Positions 7,228 through 14,544 of a stretch of DNA of 64,000 nt are shown piece after piece. Source of the stretch: Streptomyces sp. ATexAB-D23 (lineage in GTDB: Bacteria > Actinomycetota > Actinomycetes > Streptomycetales > Streptomycetaceae); contig NZ_KB892046.1 in the NCBI RefSeq assembly GCF_000373645.1, positions 248,001 to 312,000 of the forward strand, written 5' to 3'. The notes beneath the pieces are model-generated. The model saw only the letters and a list, made by a program, of their open reading frames with translations. It was not told the origin of the DNA and ran no database searches. The translations under genes were made by a program, and so were the position numbers. The stretch's first letter is position 1, and each line of letters opens with the position of its first letter.

Positions 7228-7743
7228 ATGATCAAGGTGCGCGCAGGTCTGGCGGCCGGCGGATACGTCGCTGGCGTTGTGGCCGCCAACGTACTTACGG
7301 CGAGCAACGGCCTGTGGCCGGTCGGCTTCGGACTCATGGCAACCGCAGGTACGGTACTGGCGGGTGCGTCGTTCGTGCTGCGTGACGCAGTCCAGGAGGT
7401 GGGCGGGCGACAGCTGGCCCTTGTCGCTCTGGCTGTCGGGTGTGCGGTGTCAGCTCTGATGGCGACACCGACCCTGGCTGTGGCGTCCGCTGCCGCCTTC
7501 GGTCTGGCGGAACTGCTGGACATGATCGTCTACACGAAGCTGCGCGAGAAGGGTTGGCTACGAGCAGCTGCGGTGTCCAACCTTGTCGGCGCCATCGTGG
7601 ACACCTTCGTGTTCCTGATGGCTGCTGGCTTCCCGGTCACTGCCCTCGCGGTCTCCGGCCAGTTGGTCGGCAAGGGGTGGGCAACGTTGGCCGTGGTTGC
7701 CCCGGTGCTGGGCGCGCGGGCCTGGAAGTGGTCGCGACGGTGA
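7228..7743 (+). CDS. VUT/YhhQ-family queuosine precursor (preQ0) transporter
   Basis: 171 residues, almost entirely hydrophobic with five or six membrane segments. The family signature is visible: FVLRDAVQEVGGR near residues 50-62, ASAAAFGLAELLDMIVYTKLRE and VSNLVGAIVDTFVFLMAA, matching VUT-family proteins such as E. coli YhhQ that import preQ0/preQ1. The stop overlaps the GTG of the next gene (GTGA), so the two are translationally coupled. Together they suggest capture of host 7-deazaguanine precursor for modifying phage DNA. The other actinobacterial role, vitamin-related uptake, cannot be excluded. Confidence 0.8.
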   Translation: MIKVRAGLAAGGYVAGVVAANVLTASNGLWPVGFGLMATAGTVLAGASFVLRDAVQEVGGRQLALVALAVGCAVSALMATPTLAVASAAAFGLAELLDMIVYTKLREKGWLRAAAVSNLVGAIVDTFVFLMAAGFPVTALAVSGQLVGKGWATLAVVAPVLGARAWKWSRR

Positions 7744-8375
7744 TCACCTACCTGACGACCCCGTCCGGGGAGAAGGTGCGCGCTGCTATGGCGGCGGGCC
7801 TCCTGGGGTGGATGCAGACGCCGGCACAGGGGAACAAGCTGCCGCGTGGGCAGGTCTGGGGCGCCGACAACGGGTGCTTCGGCCGTGGGTATCCCGGTGA
7901 CGATGGCTACCTGCGGTTCCTGGACGAGTACGGCGACCGAGCGAAGGACTGCCTTTTCGCCACTGCTCCTGACGTCGTGGGCGACGCAGCGAAGACGCTC
8001 CCCCGGTCTCTCCCGTTCCTGCCGGAGATACGTAAGCGCGGCTATCCGGCGGCGCTTGTCGGGCAGAACGGCTTGGAGGGCCTTGTAGTCCCGTGGGATG
8101 ACTTCGACGTTCTGTTCCTGGGCGGTGACACGGAATGGAAGCTGGGCAGCCACGCACGAGCGCTGACAGCCGAAGCTCGCCGGCGCGGGAAGTGGGTGCA
8201 CATGGGGCGCGTGAACTCCTACAAGCGGCTGAAGTACGCGCACGACATCGGGTGTCAGTCAGCGGACGGCACGTATGTGGCGTTCGGCCCTGACATCAAC
8301 CTGCCCAAGTGCCTCGCGTGGGTGCGGCGGGTCAACAACAGCGGACAACAACTCACCTGGGAGACAGCCGCATGA
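7740..8375 (+). CDS. DpdA-like 7-deazaguanine DNA transglycosylase
   Basis: 211 residues, resembling the short phage DpdA proteins (TGT-like fold). Visible blocks: WGADNGCF (residues 40-47), CLFATAPDVVGDA (71-83), FLGGDTEWKLG (126-136), HMGRVNSYKRLKYA (154-167) and GCQSADGT (171-178). In the relatives I recall, the last block reads more like GCDSVDGT, so one Asp is Gln here. DpdA exchanges guanine in DNA for preQ0 or a derivative. No preQ0 synthesis gene (FolE/QueD/QueE/QueC) is in the window; the adjacent transporter would supply the base. GTG start inside the transporter stop. The family call is from motif memory, not a search. Confidence 0.72.
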   Translation: MITYLTTPSGEKVRAAMAAGLLGWMQTPAQGNKLPRGQVWGADNGCFGRGYPGDDGYLRFLDEYGDRAKDCLFATAPDVVGDAAKTLPRSLPFLPEIRKRGYPAALVGQNGLEGLVVPWDDFDVLFLGGDTEWKLGSHARALTAEARRRGKWVHMGRVNSYKRLKYAHDIGCQSADGTYVAFGPDINLPKCLAWVRRVNNSGQQLTWETAA

Positions 8376-8551
8376 AGACCTCACGAACCATCCACACCGC
8401 CGACGGCTCGACCGTCACCATCCGCCGGCGCGGGATCGAGTTCGACCTTGAGACCCGGAACGCCCGGGGCGAGACGATCAGCACGGTTGTGATGACTGCG
8501 GACGACGTCAACGCGCTGCTGGTCGAGACGTACAAGGAGCTGGCGGCATGA
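8372..8551 (+). CDS. Small phage protein, unknown
   Basis: 59 residues, ATGA overlap with the DpdA-like gene. The sequence alternates as in a small beta-sheet protein (TIHTADGSTVTIRRRGIEFDLETRN) with a short C-terminal helix. It could be accessory to the DNA-modification pair because of the coupling, but nothing in the sequence shows this. Confidence 0.6.
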   Translation: MKTSRTIHTADGSTVTIRRRGIEFDLETRNARGETISTVVMTADDVNALLVETYKELAA

Positions 8552-8775
8552 GCGCATGGATGGACCTCGTCAACGCCGACGGCTCCGACGGGTGGTTGGA
8601 GCTGTGCAACCGCGCGCTGGTGGAGGTGCAGGAGGAGACGCTCCGTCGGGCGGCGCGGAAGATTCGTGACGTGGGCGTCGATGAGTGGGAAGGCATGTCT
8701 GACGCTGCCCGGAGGATTCGGCAGGCGCGTGCGGCAGTGGCCGACCTGATCGACCCCGACGTGGAGGAGTCCTGA
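8548..8775 (+). CDS. Small helical phage protein, unknown
   Basis: 75 residues, ATGA overlap with the previous stop. Predominantly helical and charged (RNALVEVQEETLRRAARKIR). No recognised family. Confidence 0.6.
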   Translation: MSAWMDLVNADGSDGWLELCNRALVEVQEETLRRAARKIRDVGVDEWEGMSDAARRIRQARAAVADLIDPDVEES

Positions 8776-8975
8776 TGGCCACCATCGACGCCGGCGACCT
8801 GTCGCCCGAAGCGGCAGAGACCGAGACTCAGCTCCAGCGCATCGACCTGTTCCGCAGGGCACACGCGCTGGTCACCGACCTGGAGTGGGGCGACACCGTG
8901 GGCGTGTACGACGTGCTCCAGGTGGCGCGGTTCCTGGAAGGGAAGCCCGGCATACACGAAGTGGAGATCAGCTAG
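8775..8975 (+). CDS. Small phage protein with RAxxLV...VARFLxG tail module
   Basis: 66 residues. The C-terminal part FRRAHALVTDLEWGDTVGVYDVLQVARFLEG matches the C-termini of the proteins at 22081 and 22563 (EARRLVGSRDVPQLLAVARFLAG and AKELLAGTDHTAADIIRMAAFLTG). A recurring helical phage module of unknown role. The start overlaps the previous stop (TGATG). Confidence 0.6.
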   Translation: MATIDAGDLSPEAAETETQLQRIDLFRRAHALVTDLEWGDTVGVYDVLQVARFLEGKPGIHEVEIS

Positions 8976-9133
8976 TGGCACAGATCAAGAGCACAGGCAT
9001 CGTCGATGTGGAGCTGACGTTCGCGGAGCTGGAACTCGTCCGCCGTGCGCTGGGGCTCGTCCACAACTACGGCAACACCGACGATATGGACCCGGCCCGT
9101 GCGCTCCTGGCGGACCTGGAGGTGACGAGATGA
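8975..9133 (+). CDS. Small phage protein, unknown (52 aa)
   Basis: GTG start at the last base of the preceding TAG. 52 residues beginning MAQIKSTGIVDVELTFAELE; a helical segment ELVRRALGLVHNYGNTDD follows. Its stop overlaps the next ATG. No recognised family. Confidence 0.5.
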   Translation: MAQIKSTGIVDVELTFAELELVRRALGLVHNYGNTDDMDPARALLADLEVTR

Positions 9134-9309
9134 GTATATCTGATCTTGTCGCTGCCGGCGGTCCGACGTCGGCCGACGCCTTCGAAGCCTATGAGGCCCC
9201 CTGGAGGCGCCTCGTGGAGGCCCGTCGGAAGCAGTGGGCGCCGGTCATCGCGGAGGCGCTCAGCAAGGCACACACGCATTCTGAGATTGAGGAGGAGAGA
9301 TGGCAGTAA
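9130..9309 (+). CDS. Small phage protein, unknown (59 aa)
   Basis: 59 residues starting MSISDLVAAGGPTS; the middle (YEAPWRRLVEARRKQW) is basic and aromatic, the end (AHTHSEIEEERW) acidic. ATGA overlap with the previous gene and a 10-base overlap with the next, whose ribosome binding site lies within its last codons. Confidence 0.5.
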   Translation: MSISDLVAAGGPTSADAFEAYEAPWRRLVEARRKQWAPVIAEALSKAHTHSEIEEERWQ

Positions 9310-9845
9310 CCCCGCTCCCGGGTGACTTCGCCCTGACCAAGATCGGCGGCATCACGGGGAAGCTCGTCGCTGCCGGTCAAGCGCTCATCGGCGACGCCGC
9401 TCCGGTCCAGCACGCGTTCGTGTACATCCGGGACAACATGATCGTCCAGGCTATGCCGGGTGGGGCGGAGATTATCGCCCTGGAGGACGCCAGCCCCGCC
9501 GTGGAATGGTCGACGGGGAAGATCCCGCTGACGGACGAGCAGCGCTTTGAGATCTGCACGCAAGCGCTCGTACTCCACGGCACCCCGTACAGCTACCTGG
9601 ACTATGTCTCGCTCGGCCTGGCCGCCTGGCATGTCCGGCCGGCATGGGTGCGGGACCGGGTGGCGAACAGTGGGCATCTGATCTGCTCCCAGCTCGTTGA
9701 CGAGGTCTACCTCCGAGCCGGCGTGCACCTCTTCGACGACGGGCGGTTGCCGGGCGACGTCACGCCGGGGGACCTGTGGAAGCTGCTCAACCCCAAGCGC
9801 GTGACATCGACGGACCGAGACCTGTGGAGGCTGGCGAATGAGTGA
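9300..9845 (+). CDS. Permuted NlpC/P60-like (YiiX-type) cysteine hydrolase
   Basis: 181 residues. PGDFALTK at the N-terminus, then VQHAFVYI with the conserved His, YSYLDYVSL, and GHLICSQLVDEVYLRAGV with the conserved Cys, then DDGRLPGDVTPGDLWKLL. His before Cys is the circularly permuted order of the YiiX/YebB branch of the papain-like NlpC/P60 fold. In actinophages these occur as single-domain proteins of unclear substrate; amide or lipid-ester hydrolysis is possible. Start ATG after GAGGAGAG. Confidence 0.65.
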   Translation: MAVTPLPGDFALTKIGGITGKLVAAGQALIGDAAPVQHAFVYIRDNMIVQAMPGGAEIIALEDASPAVEWSTGKIPLTDEQRFEICTQALVLHGTPYSYLDYVSLGLAAWHVRPAWVRDRVANSGHLICSQLVDEVYLRAGVHLFDDGRLPGDVTPGDLWKLLNPKRVTSTDRDLWRLANE

Positions 9846-10323
9846 GGACATCGCAGCGTGGACCGCCGTCCGCTCGATTCAGTTCATGAACGAGGCGGGG
9901 CAGCAGCGCGATCGCTACCGGCTCGCCTGGCTGTCCGCCCGTCGGCGTGCCGCGGACGAAGCGAACTTCGGCATGGAGGCGCTGGAGCTGAAGAATGCGG
10001 AGCTGGAGCGGCTGCGCGCCAACCGGGCCACCATCCAGGAACTCCGAGCCCTTCAGCAGCCCCTCGTTGACGGACTCCGCTTCATTCACGAGGACATGGA
10101 CCGCGCGCACAAAAGCGGCGACGAGTGGGCCACCGGCTGGCTGGGGGACGTGTGGCTGGACCTCCCCCTGCACGTCCGAGCGGCGGGTGGCGACACCGAC
10201 GCTGCACAGGAACTGGCCGACAAGGCGCAGCACCCCGACCTCCGTGAGTCGACTCACGCACCCCGCCTGGAGTACATGGGCACCGACGAGGACGGCGACG
10301 TCTACCGGCTCAAAAGTCCCTGA
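9838..10323 (+). CDS. Coiled-coil phage protein; palindrome copy inside its 3' end
   Basis: 161 residues. Residues 20-75 are a long charged helix (RRRAADEANFGMEALELKN) likely to form a coiled coil, followed by WATGWLGDVWLDLPLHVRAAGG. Near the C-terminus the 16-base palindrome at 10243-10258 is translated as part of RESTH, and the protein continues for about 20 residues. Overlaps the previous gene by eight bases. Function unknown. Confidence 0.65.
   Translation: MSEDIAAWTAVRSIQFMNEAGQQRDRYRLAWLSARRRAADEANFGMEALELKNAELERLRANRATIQELRALQQPLVDGLRFIHEDMDRAHKSGDEWATGWLGDVWLDLPLHVRAAGGDTDAAQELADKAQHPDLRESTHAPRLEYMGTDEDGDVYRLKSP
10243..10258. repeat. SalI-centred palindrome copy 3 (inside CDS)
   Basis: Perfect CGTGAGTCGACTCACG lying within the 3' end of the preceding gene, 75 bases before promoter P3. 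Confidence 0.85.
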
Positions 10324-10332
10324 AAGTCGCGC

Positions 10333-10361
10333 GTCACATCCGGCGGCCATCGCCCCATAAC
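10333..10361 (+). promoter_or_regulatory. Phage-specific promoter P3 (GTCACA-N17-CATAAC)
   Basis: GTCACA 10333-10338 and CATAAC 10356-10361. The core and spacer are identical to P2 over more than 30 bases. It is 57 bases upstream of the recombination directionality factor. Confidence 0.75.
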
Positions 10362-10418
10362 TAAGGCAGCGGGGGACAACGACCCGCATCACGCAAACCC
10401 AACGAGAGGCACTCACAC

Positions 10419-11186
10419 ATGGCGAACAACCTCCGCTCCATCTTCGAGACCGACCCCGACGCCAAGCCCCGTCCGAAGCAGAACTTCGCCAACGACGTTG
10501 TGGGCCGCTTCCGGTCCGGCCGGCTCGTCGGCAAGCAGCCGGAGAGCCTGAACGAGTGGCGCGTCACCACCGGGGACCCGAGCGTCGCCGACACCATCGC
10601 GGCTCTGATGGGCGGCGTCAAGGAGGAGTGGGACACCGACAAGGAGGACAACCTCCAGGTGCTCACCGAGTCGGCGTCGGTGGAGATCATCATCGAGAAC
10701 AGCGACGCCATCGACGCCTCGATGAAGCTCTTCGGCTTCTCCGGCCTCACCCACCACTGCGACGGGGTCAAGTACCTGTCCGACGAGGACCCGACCCTGG
10801 TCGGTACCCTGTGCGGCTGCCCGGCGCTCCTGGAGGAGCGCAAGGCCCGCGCGAAGAGCGGCAAGGGGCCGAAGCCGAGCATCGACCTGACGTTCGCCCT
10901 CGCCGCTCACCCGGAGCTGGGCAAGTTCCGCTTCAACTCCGGTGGCTGGAGCCTCGTCAACGTGCTCCACGAGGTCATTGAGGCCATCGACACCGTGGGC
11001 GGCCGGCAGGAGGATGCGGACGGCAAGGTGACCGACAAGGGCCGTCCGGTGCGGGCGACGCTGACCATCGAGCACGTGGCGTACACGACCAAGGCCGGGC
11101 GCGACGTCGCATACAACATGCCGGTCATCAAGGTGCTGGGGGTCGCGGAGGCCGCCCAGCCGGCTGACCTTCCTGCGGCTGCCTGA
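10419..11186 (+). CDS. Recombination directionality factor, phiC31 gp3-like
   Basis: 255 residues. The chain follows the gp3-like pattern of Streptomyces phages: SIFETDP near the N-terminus, GRFRSGR, SLNEWRVTTGDPSVADTIAALMGG, EEWDTDKEDNLQVLTES, then the Cys-containing CDGV...CGCPALLEERKARAKSGKGPKP segment, and a C-terminal LGKFRFNSGGWSL. In phiC31 this protein binds the large serine integrase and switches it to excision. The integrase is not in the window, so the pairing is inferred. Placement behind P3 would express it during lytic growth, as expected for excision. Confidence 0.72.
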   Translation: MANNLRSIFETDPDAKPRPKQNFANDVVGRFRSGRLVGKQPESLNEWRVTTGDPSVADTIAALMGGVKEEWDTDKEDNLQVLTESASVEIIIENSDAIDASMKLFGFSGLTHHCDGVKYLSDEDPTLVGTLCGCPALLEERKARAKSGKGPKPSIDLTFALAAHPELGKFRFNSGGWSLVNVLHEVIEAIDTVGGRQEDADGKVTDKGRPVRATLTIEHVAYTTKAGRDVAYNMPVIKVLGVAEAAQPADLPAAA

Positions 11187-11208
11187 CCCACCGCACGGCA
11201 CACATACG

Positions 11209-11241
11209 CAGCCCCTTCCGAGTAGAGATCGGAAGGGGCTG
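11209..11241 (+). terminator. Strong hairpin terminator
   Basis: 13-bp perfect stem CAGCCCCTTCCGA / TCGGAAGGGGCTG with a 7-base loop. No T-run follows; it may attenuate rather than fully stop transcription. Confidence 0.7.
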
Positions 11242-11278
11242 CGTGGTCACGACTATACCCACCCACAGAGGAGAGAAC

Positions 11279-11548
11279 ATGGCACGCACGCCGCTCACCG
11301 ACTTCACCGGAGCCGAGATCCGCCCCGGCAAGCTGATCACCTTCTCCACCCGACGCGGGAACCGGGTCCGGGTCACGGAGGCCGTGGTCGTGGAGACCAA
11401 GACGAACCGCGCGGCCGGCAGGGTGGTGCCGGTCCTGACCGTCCGCCCCACGGGCCGCGAGTCCGGCATCTCCGCCCGCAAGACGCTCGGGCTGCGCACC
11501 ATCGGCGCCGAACACGTCGTCGTCATCGGCGACGCCCCGACCGCCTGA
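11279..11548 (+). CDS. Small phage protein, unknown (beta-rich)
   Basis: 89 residues starting MARTPLTDFTGAEIRPGKLI. Strongly beta-alternating and Arg-rich (STRRGNRVRVTEAVVVETKT), suggestive of an SH3/OB-like barrel that binds nucleic acid (inference). Preceded by AGAGGAGAGAAC. A single gene between two hairpin terminators. Confidence 0.6.
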   Translation: MARTPLTDFTGAEIRPGKLITFSTRRGNRVRVTEAVVVETKTNRAAGRVVPVLTVRPTGRESGISARKTLGLRTIGAEHVVVIGDAPTA

Positions 11549-11561
11549 CCGACGCACCATC

Positions 11562-11595
11562 GGCCCCCGCACATCGACGATGCGGGGGCCTTCCG
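11562..11595 (+). terminator. Hairpin terminator
   Basis: GGCCCCCGCA (11562-11571) pairs with TGCGGGGGCC (11581-11590), followed by TTCC. Confidence 0.7.
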
Positions 11596-11615
11596 CTTGG
11601 CATGGAGGAGAGAGC

Positions 11616-12344
11616 ATGACGGAGTTCGAGGTAGACGACAAGGTGCGGGTCCTGGCCGGCGGCGAAGGCATCGTCACCTACGGCCCGGTGAACAGCGCCT
11701 TCAGCAGCTACAAGCTGTACGTCGTCAAGCAGGACGGCGACGACGAGCGGGCATTCAAGGCGAGCGACCTGGAGCCGCTGCCCGCGAAGTTCGCTGTCGG
11801 CGACACAGTCACCCTGACGACCCGCAAGCGGGGCGCCCGCGCGACTGTGGAGTACGGCCCGTTCGACGACGGGGGCGTCTACGTCGTCAAGCTGGTGGAC
11901 AAGCCCTCCGACGACAACCCCCAAACGTTCACGGTGCTGGACCGCTGGATGGAGAAGGTGCCCGCCCTCGTCCCCGTCGGCACGCGAGTCCGGGTGGACC
12001 GGGCGAAGTACGCGGAGTATCGCCACGGGCAGGTAGGCACGGTGACGTACAACGTCGGTACCTTCCGCGCGCCCGACGACGCCCACGTGTACATCGTGGA
12101 CTTCGAGGATGGCAGCCGCATCTACGCCGCCGAAGTCACCCCCGTCAAGGACGCACCAGCCGACACGTTCGAGTACGAGGGCGTCACCTACGAGTACGGC
12201 GTGACATACATCGACCGCGACGGCGACCCCTGGACGTTCGAGCGATCCCGCGGTAGCGACCAGCCCATCTCCGACTCGGGATCGTGGTCGCAGGGCGAGT
12301 CGATCGCCTACGTCGTCGGCAACTTCGGCCCCCTGGAGAAGTAA
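11616..12344 (+). CDS. Multi-barrel phage protein with phiSA1p31-like C-terminus
   Basis: 242 residues. Three KOW/SH3-like repeats are visible: VDDKVRVLAGGEGIVTYGP..., FAVGDTVTLTTRKRGARATVEYGP... and VGTRVRVDRAKYAEYRHGQVGTVTYN.... The C-terminal part from about residue 180 (DTFEYEGVTYEYGV..DRDGDPWTFE......GPLEK) matches the phiSA1p31-related module also seen at 12671, 13245 and 13970. Function unknown; a nucleic-acid or protein-binding scaffold is plausible. Confidence 0.65.
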   Translation: MTEFEVDDKVRVLAGGEGIVTYGPVNSAFSSYKLYVVKQDGDDERAFKASDLEPLPAKFAVGDTVTLTTRKRGARATVEYGPFDDGGVYVVKLVDKPSDDNPQTFTVLDRWMEKVPALVPVGTRVRVDRAKYAEYRHGQVGTVTYNVGTFRAPDDAHVYIVDFEDGSRIYAAEVTPVKDAPADTFEYEGVTYEYGVTYIDRDGDPWTFERSRGSDQPISDSGSWSQGESIAYVVGNFGPLEK

Positions 12345-12352
12345 CCACCCCG

Positions 12353-12379
12353 CCCCCGGCGCCCACGTGGCCCGGGGGC
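12353..12379 (+). terminator. Possible hairpin terminator
   Basis: GCCCCCGG (12353-12360) pairs with CCGGGGGC (12372-12379); no T-run. Confidence 0.5.
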
Positions 12380-12416
12380 TGAGTGCGTAGGAGTACAGCC
12401 GAGATGAGGAGAGAGC

Positions 12417-12656
12417 ATGGCAAGTCATCGAGAGATGCGTGCGGCTGCGGAGGGCTCGATTCGCTATGCCCTCCGGGCCGCCGGCTGGACAGACGAGCAG
12501 ATCCACAACGGCCTCGCCACGTACCGCGCGTCGGTGCTGAACGAGGCGGCAGACGAGGTAGCCGACCCCCAACGACGAACCGGACTGGGGTGGGAGAGCG
12601 CGCGGTACGTCCTGCACTCCATGGCTGACGACGTTAAGCGCCTTCGCACCTACTGA
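12417..12656 (+). CDS. Small helical phage protein, unknown
   Basis: 79 residues; helical throughout with IRYALRAAGWTDEQIHNGLATYRASVLNEAADEV in pieces. Preceded by GAGGAGAGAGC. No family recognised. Confidence 0.6.
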   Translation: MASHREMRAAAEGSIRYALRAAGWTDEQIHNGLATYRASVLNEAADEVADPQRRTGLGWESARYVLHSMADDVKRLRTY

Positions 12657-12670
12657 CATGAGGAGAGAGC

Positions 12671-13057
12671 ATGGCTGAGGCACAGTACGAGACCCGCACA
12701 CGCACGGTGGAAGAGACGTTCGTCGTCCTCCGGCTGACGGAAGACGAGGCGGAGGAGCTGGCGGGGCGACTGCTCTACGACGCCGCTGACAGTGACTGCA
12801 TGCAGCGCCTGTTGGAGGCACTGCGACACCCCGTGAGCCCCGCTCCGCCAGCCGACACGTTCGAGTACGGCGGTGTGATGTACGACCTGAGCGCCAAGTA
12901 CCGGGACACCGAGGCCGACGTCTGGTCGTTCACTGGTCGTCGGGACCCGGAGGGCATCCCGTACGTGACGATGTACGAGGGGTCCAACAACACGGCCGAC
13001 ACCATCGTCAGCGTCAACCGTGGCTGGGGCCCTCTCACCAAGGTTGTCGACGCATGA
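12671..13057 (+). CDS. phiSA1p31-related protein
   Basis: 128 residues. The N-terminal 45 residues form a helical/beta unit (VEETFVVLRLTEDEAEELAG). From about residue 55 the shared module appears: ADTFEYGGVMYDLSAKY, then DTEADVWSFTG, then a C-terminal WGPLTKVV. A paralogue of the C-terminus of the 11616 protein. Function unknown. Confidence 0.65.
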   Translation: MAEAQYETRTRTVEETFVVLRLTEDEAEELAGRLLYDAADSDCMQRLLEALRHPVSPAPPADTFEYGGVMYDLSAKYRDTEADVWSFTGRRDPEGIPYVTMYEGSNNTADTIVSVNRGWGPLTKVVDA

Positions 13058-13245
13058 CCATCCACACCATCGACGCCGCCAACGCACCCGCCCTGGGCGA
13101 TGTCCGGGCGGCCGGCAAGGACGACGTCATCCGCGTCCGCAGGAGCGCCGCAGAGCGCAAGGACTTCGCGAAGTACTGGGAGGCCGTCGGTGTCGCGTTC
13201 GTGCGCGGCGCCGTGGTCGACGTGAGGAACCAGGAGGAGAGCTGA
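13054..13245 (+). CDS. Small phage protein, unknown
   Basis: 63 residues starting MTIHTIDAANAPALGD; basic middle (IRVRRSAAERKDFAKYW). ATGA overlap upstream, one-base overlap downstream. Confidence 0.55.
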   Translation: MTIHTIDAANAPALGDVRAAGKDDVIRVRRSAAERKDFAKYWEAVGVAFVRGAVVDVRNQEES

Positions 13246-13439
13246 TGCCGTTCTACAGGGACGCTGGTGGTGCCGTCTGGATCTCGGACCACCGAGCACG
13301 CAAGATCTTCTGCGTCTCAGACCCGACCGTGGAAGACGACGTTCCGTCGGTGGGGCTGGCGATGGACCCGGAGGAGATAGCCGAGCGCTTCGGCCCCCTC
13401 GTGGAGATCCGACCGACGGGGTGGGAGGTCGTCGAGTGA
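13245..13439 (+). CDS. Small phiSA1p31-like protein
   Basis: 64 residues, minimal version of the module: YRDAGGAVWISDH at the start and ERFGPLVEIRPTGW at the end, matching the D-G-W...GPL-EI pattern in the 12671 and 13970 proteins. The ATG uses the last base of the previous TGA. Confidence 0.55.
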   Translation: MPFYRDAGGAVWISDHRARKIFCVSDPTVEDDVPSVGLAMDPEEIAERFGPLVEIRPTGWEVVE

Positions 13440-13675
13440 ACGACTCGTTCGGAACACCCATCGAAGAGGGGGACTACGTCCTCTCCGCCGCATCGTCCTC
13501 CAGCTACTTCAAGCTGGGCGTCGTCTACTTCGCCCCGTCGGGCCGTCCGATGATGGAGGTCACGAACTCCAACTGGGACCGCGGAGCGAAGCGCAGTGAG
13601 GTCGGCTCGAACGTGCTCGTCCTCCGCAAGGCGGACGGCAGCGTACCCGCGCACGTGGCTGGGGAGGCGACGTGA
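13436..13675 (+). CDS. Small beta-rich phage protein, unknown
   Basis: 79 residues, GTGA overlap. IEEGDYVLSAASSSSYFKLG...VYFAPSGRPMMEVTNS suggests an SH3-like barrel. No family recognised. Confidence 0.55.
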   Translation: MNDSFGTPIEEGDYVLSAASSSSYFKLGVVYFAPSGRPMMEVTNSNWDRGAKRSEVGSNVLVLRKADGSVPAHVAGEAT

Positions 13676-13806
13676 GCCACGACCCCACCCTCCGCGTCGT
13701 CCGGGCCGCTCCCGACGAAGAGCCCGTGGAGCCGGTCTCCCGCGCGGTGATGGCCCGCTGGCCCTGGCTGACGGACGAGTTCATGAGGGAGTTGGAGGAG
13801 CAGTGA
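13672..13806 (+). CDS. Tiny phage protein (44 aa)
   Basis: 44 residues from a GTG overlapping the previous stop; ends in a helix WPWLTDEFMRELEEQ. Its own stop overlaps the next GTG. Supported only by reading-frame chaining and the phage-like overlaps. Confidence 0.45.
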   Translation: MSHDPTLRVVRAAPDEEPVEPVSRAVMARWPWLTDEFMRELEEQ

Positions 13807-13973
13807 GGGCCTACCGCAAGACGGCCACGCACCACCAGTACTGCGTCTACCTCACCACCGAGGAGCGTGAGCGGCTCCTCGAAGAGCTGCGGCGGACCGT
13901 CGACCCGTCGTTCTGGCCGGCGCTCTCACGGCTCTACGCACACCTGAACGCACCGAGAGGGGAGAACGAATGA
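13803..13973 (+). CDS. Small phage protein, unknown (56 aa)
   Basis: 56 residues from GTG: RAYRKTATHHQYCVYLTTEE then helix ERERLLEELRRTVD. It looks like a small DNA- or RNA-binding fold (beta hairpin plus helix). Overlaps both neighbours by four bases. Confidence 0.5.
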   Translation: MRAYRKTATHHQYCVYLTTEERERLLEELRRTVDPSFWPALSRLYAHLNAPRGENE

Positions 13974-14287
13974 GCAACCGACAGTTCAAGGACTGCGACG
14001 GCGACACGTGGACGGAGACCGCACCGGGAATGCTGGAGCTGACGAAGATCGTCAGCAGCGCCTACGTGGCTCCGGACCCGTCTCCGACGTCGATCGAAGA
14101 CGTCCGTGACCTTCACGGCCCCCTCACCGAGATCCGCCCCGACGTCGACGTCCGTGCTCTCCTGGCCGGCGTGCTGGAGGACATGGCGAACGAAGCAAAC
14201 CGCAGGCGCTTCGTGTCGGCGGACTGTGCGTGGATCGCCAACACCTTCACGGCCAAGGCACGGGAGCTGCGGGAGGGAGCGTCATGA
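13970..14287 (+). CDS. phiSA1p31-like small protein
   Basis: 105 residues. N-terminal FKDCDGDTWTETAPGMLEL and HGPLTEIRPD carry the shared D-G-D-x-W...GPLTEI pattern; the C-terminal helical half (VLEDMANEANRRRFVSADCA) is unique to this copy. ATGA overlap upstream. Confidence 0.6.
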   Translation: MSNRQFKDCDGDTWTETAPGMLELTKIVSSAYVAPDPSPTSIEDVRDLHGPLTEIRPDVDVRALLAGVLEDMANEANRRRFVSADCAWIANTFTAKARELREGAS

Positions 14288-14544
14288 CGATGGAAGATCA
14301 GTGCGCCCCGTACCGCGCCAAGCTCAAGGCCGAGCCGTTCGCCTCCATCGTCCCCGACCGCCGGCCGGAGGTGAAGCTCCATGCCGGCATCGGGCTGGCG
14401 AAGCTGGCCGTCGGCTACGAGGAGTTCAAGGGAGCGCGCGGAGGCGAGATCTACGGCCGAACCGCTGACGGCTGGGAGTTGGTGTACCGCGTGGAGTCGG
14501 GGACGCGGCTTGCGGATCTGCCGTGGAGGAAGGAGTCGTCATGA
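14284..14544 (+). CDS. Small phage protein, unknown
   Basis: 86 residues starting MTMEDQCAPYRAKLK; VKLHAGIGLAKLAVGYEEFKG then a short beta hairpin GGEIYGRTADGWELVYRVE. ATGA overlap with the previous stop and with the next gene. Confidence 0.55.
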   Translation: MTMEDQCAPYRAKLKAEPFASIVPDRRPEVKLHAGIGLAKLAVGYEEFKGARGGEIYGRTADGWELVYRVESGTRLADLPWRKESS

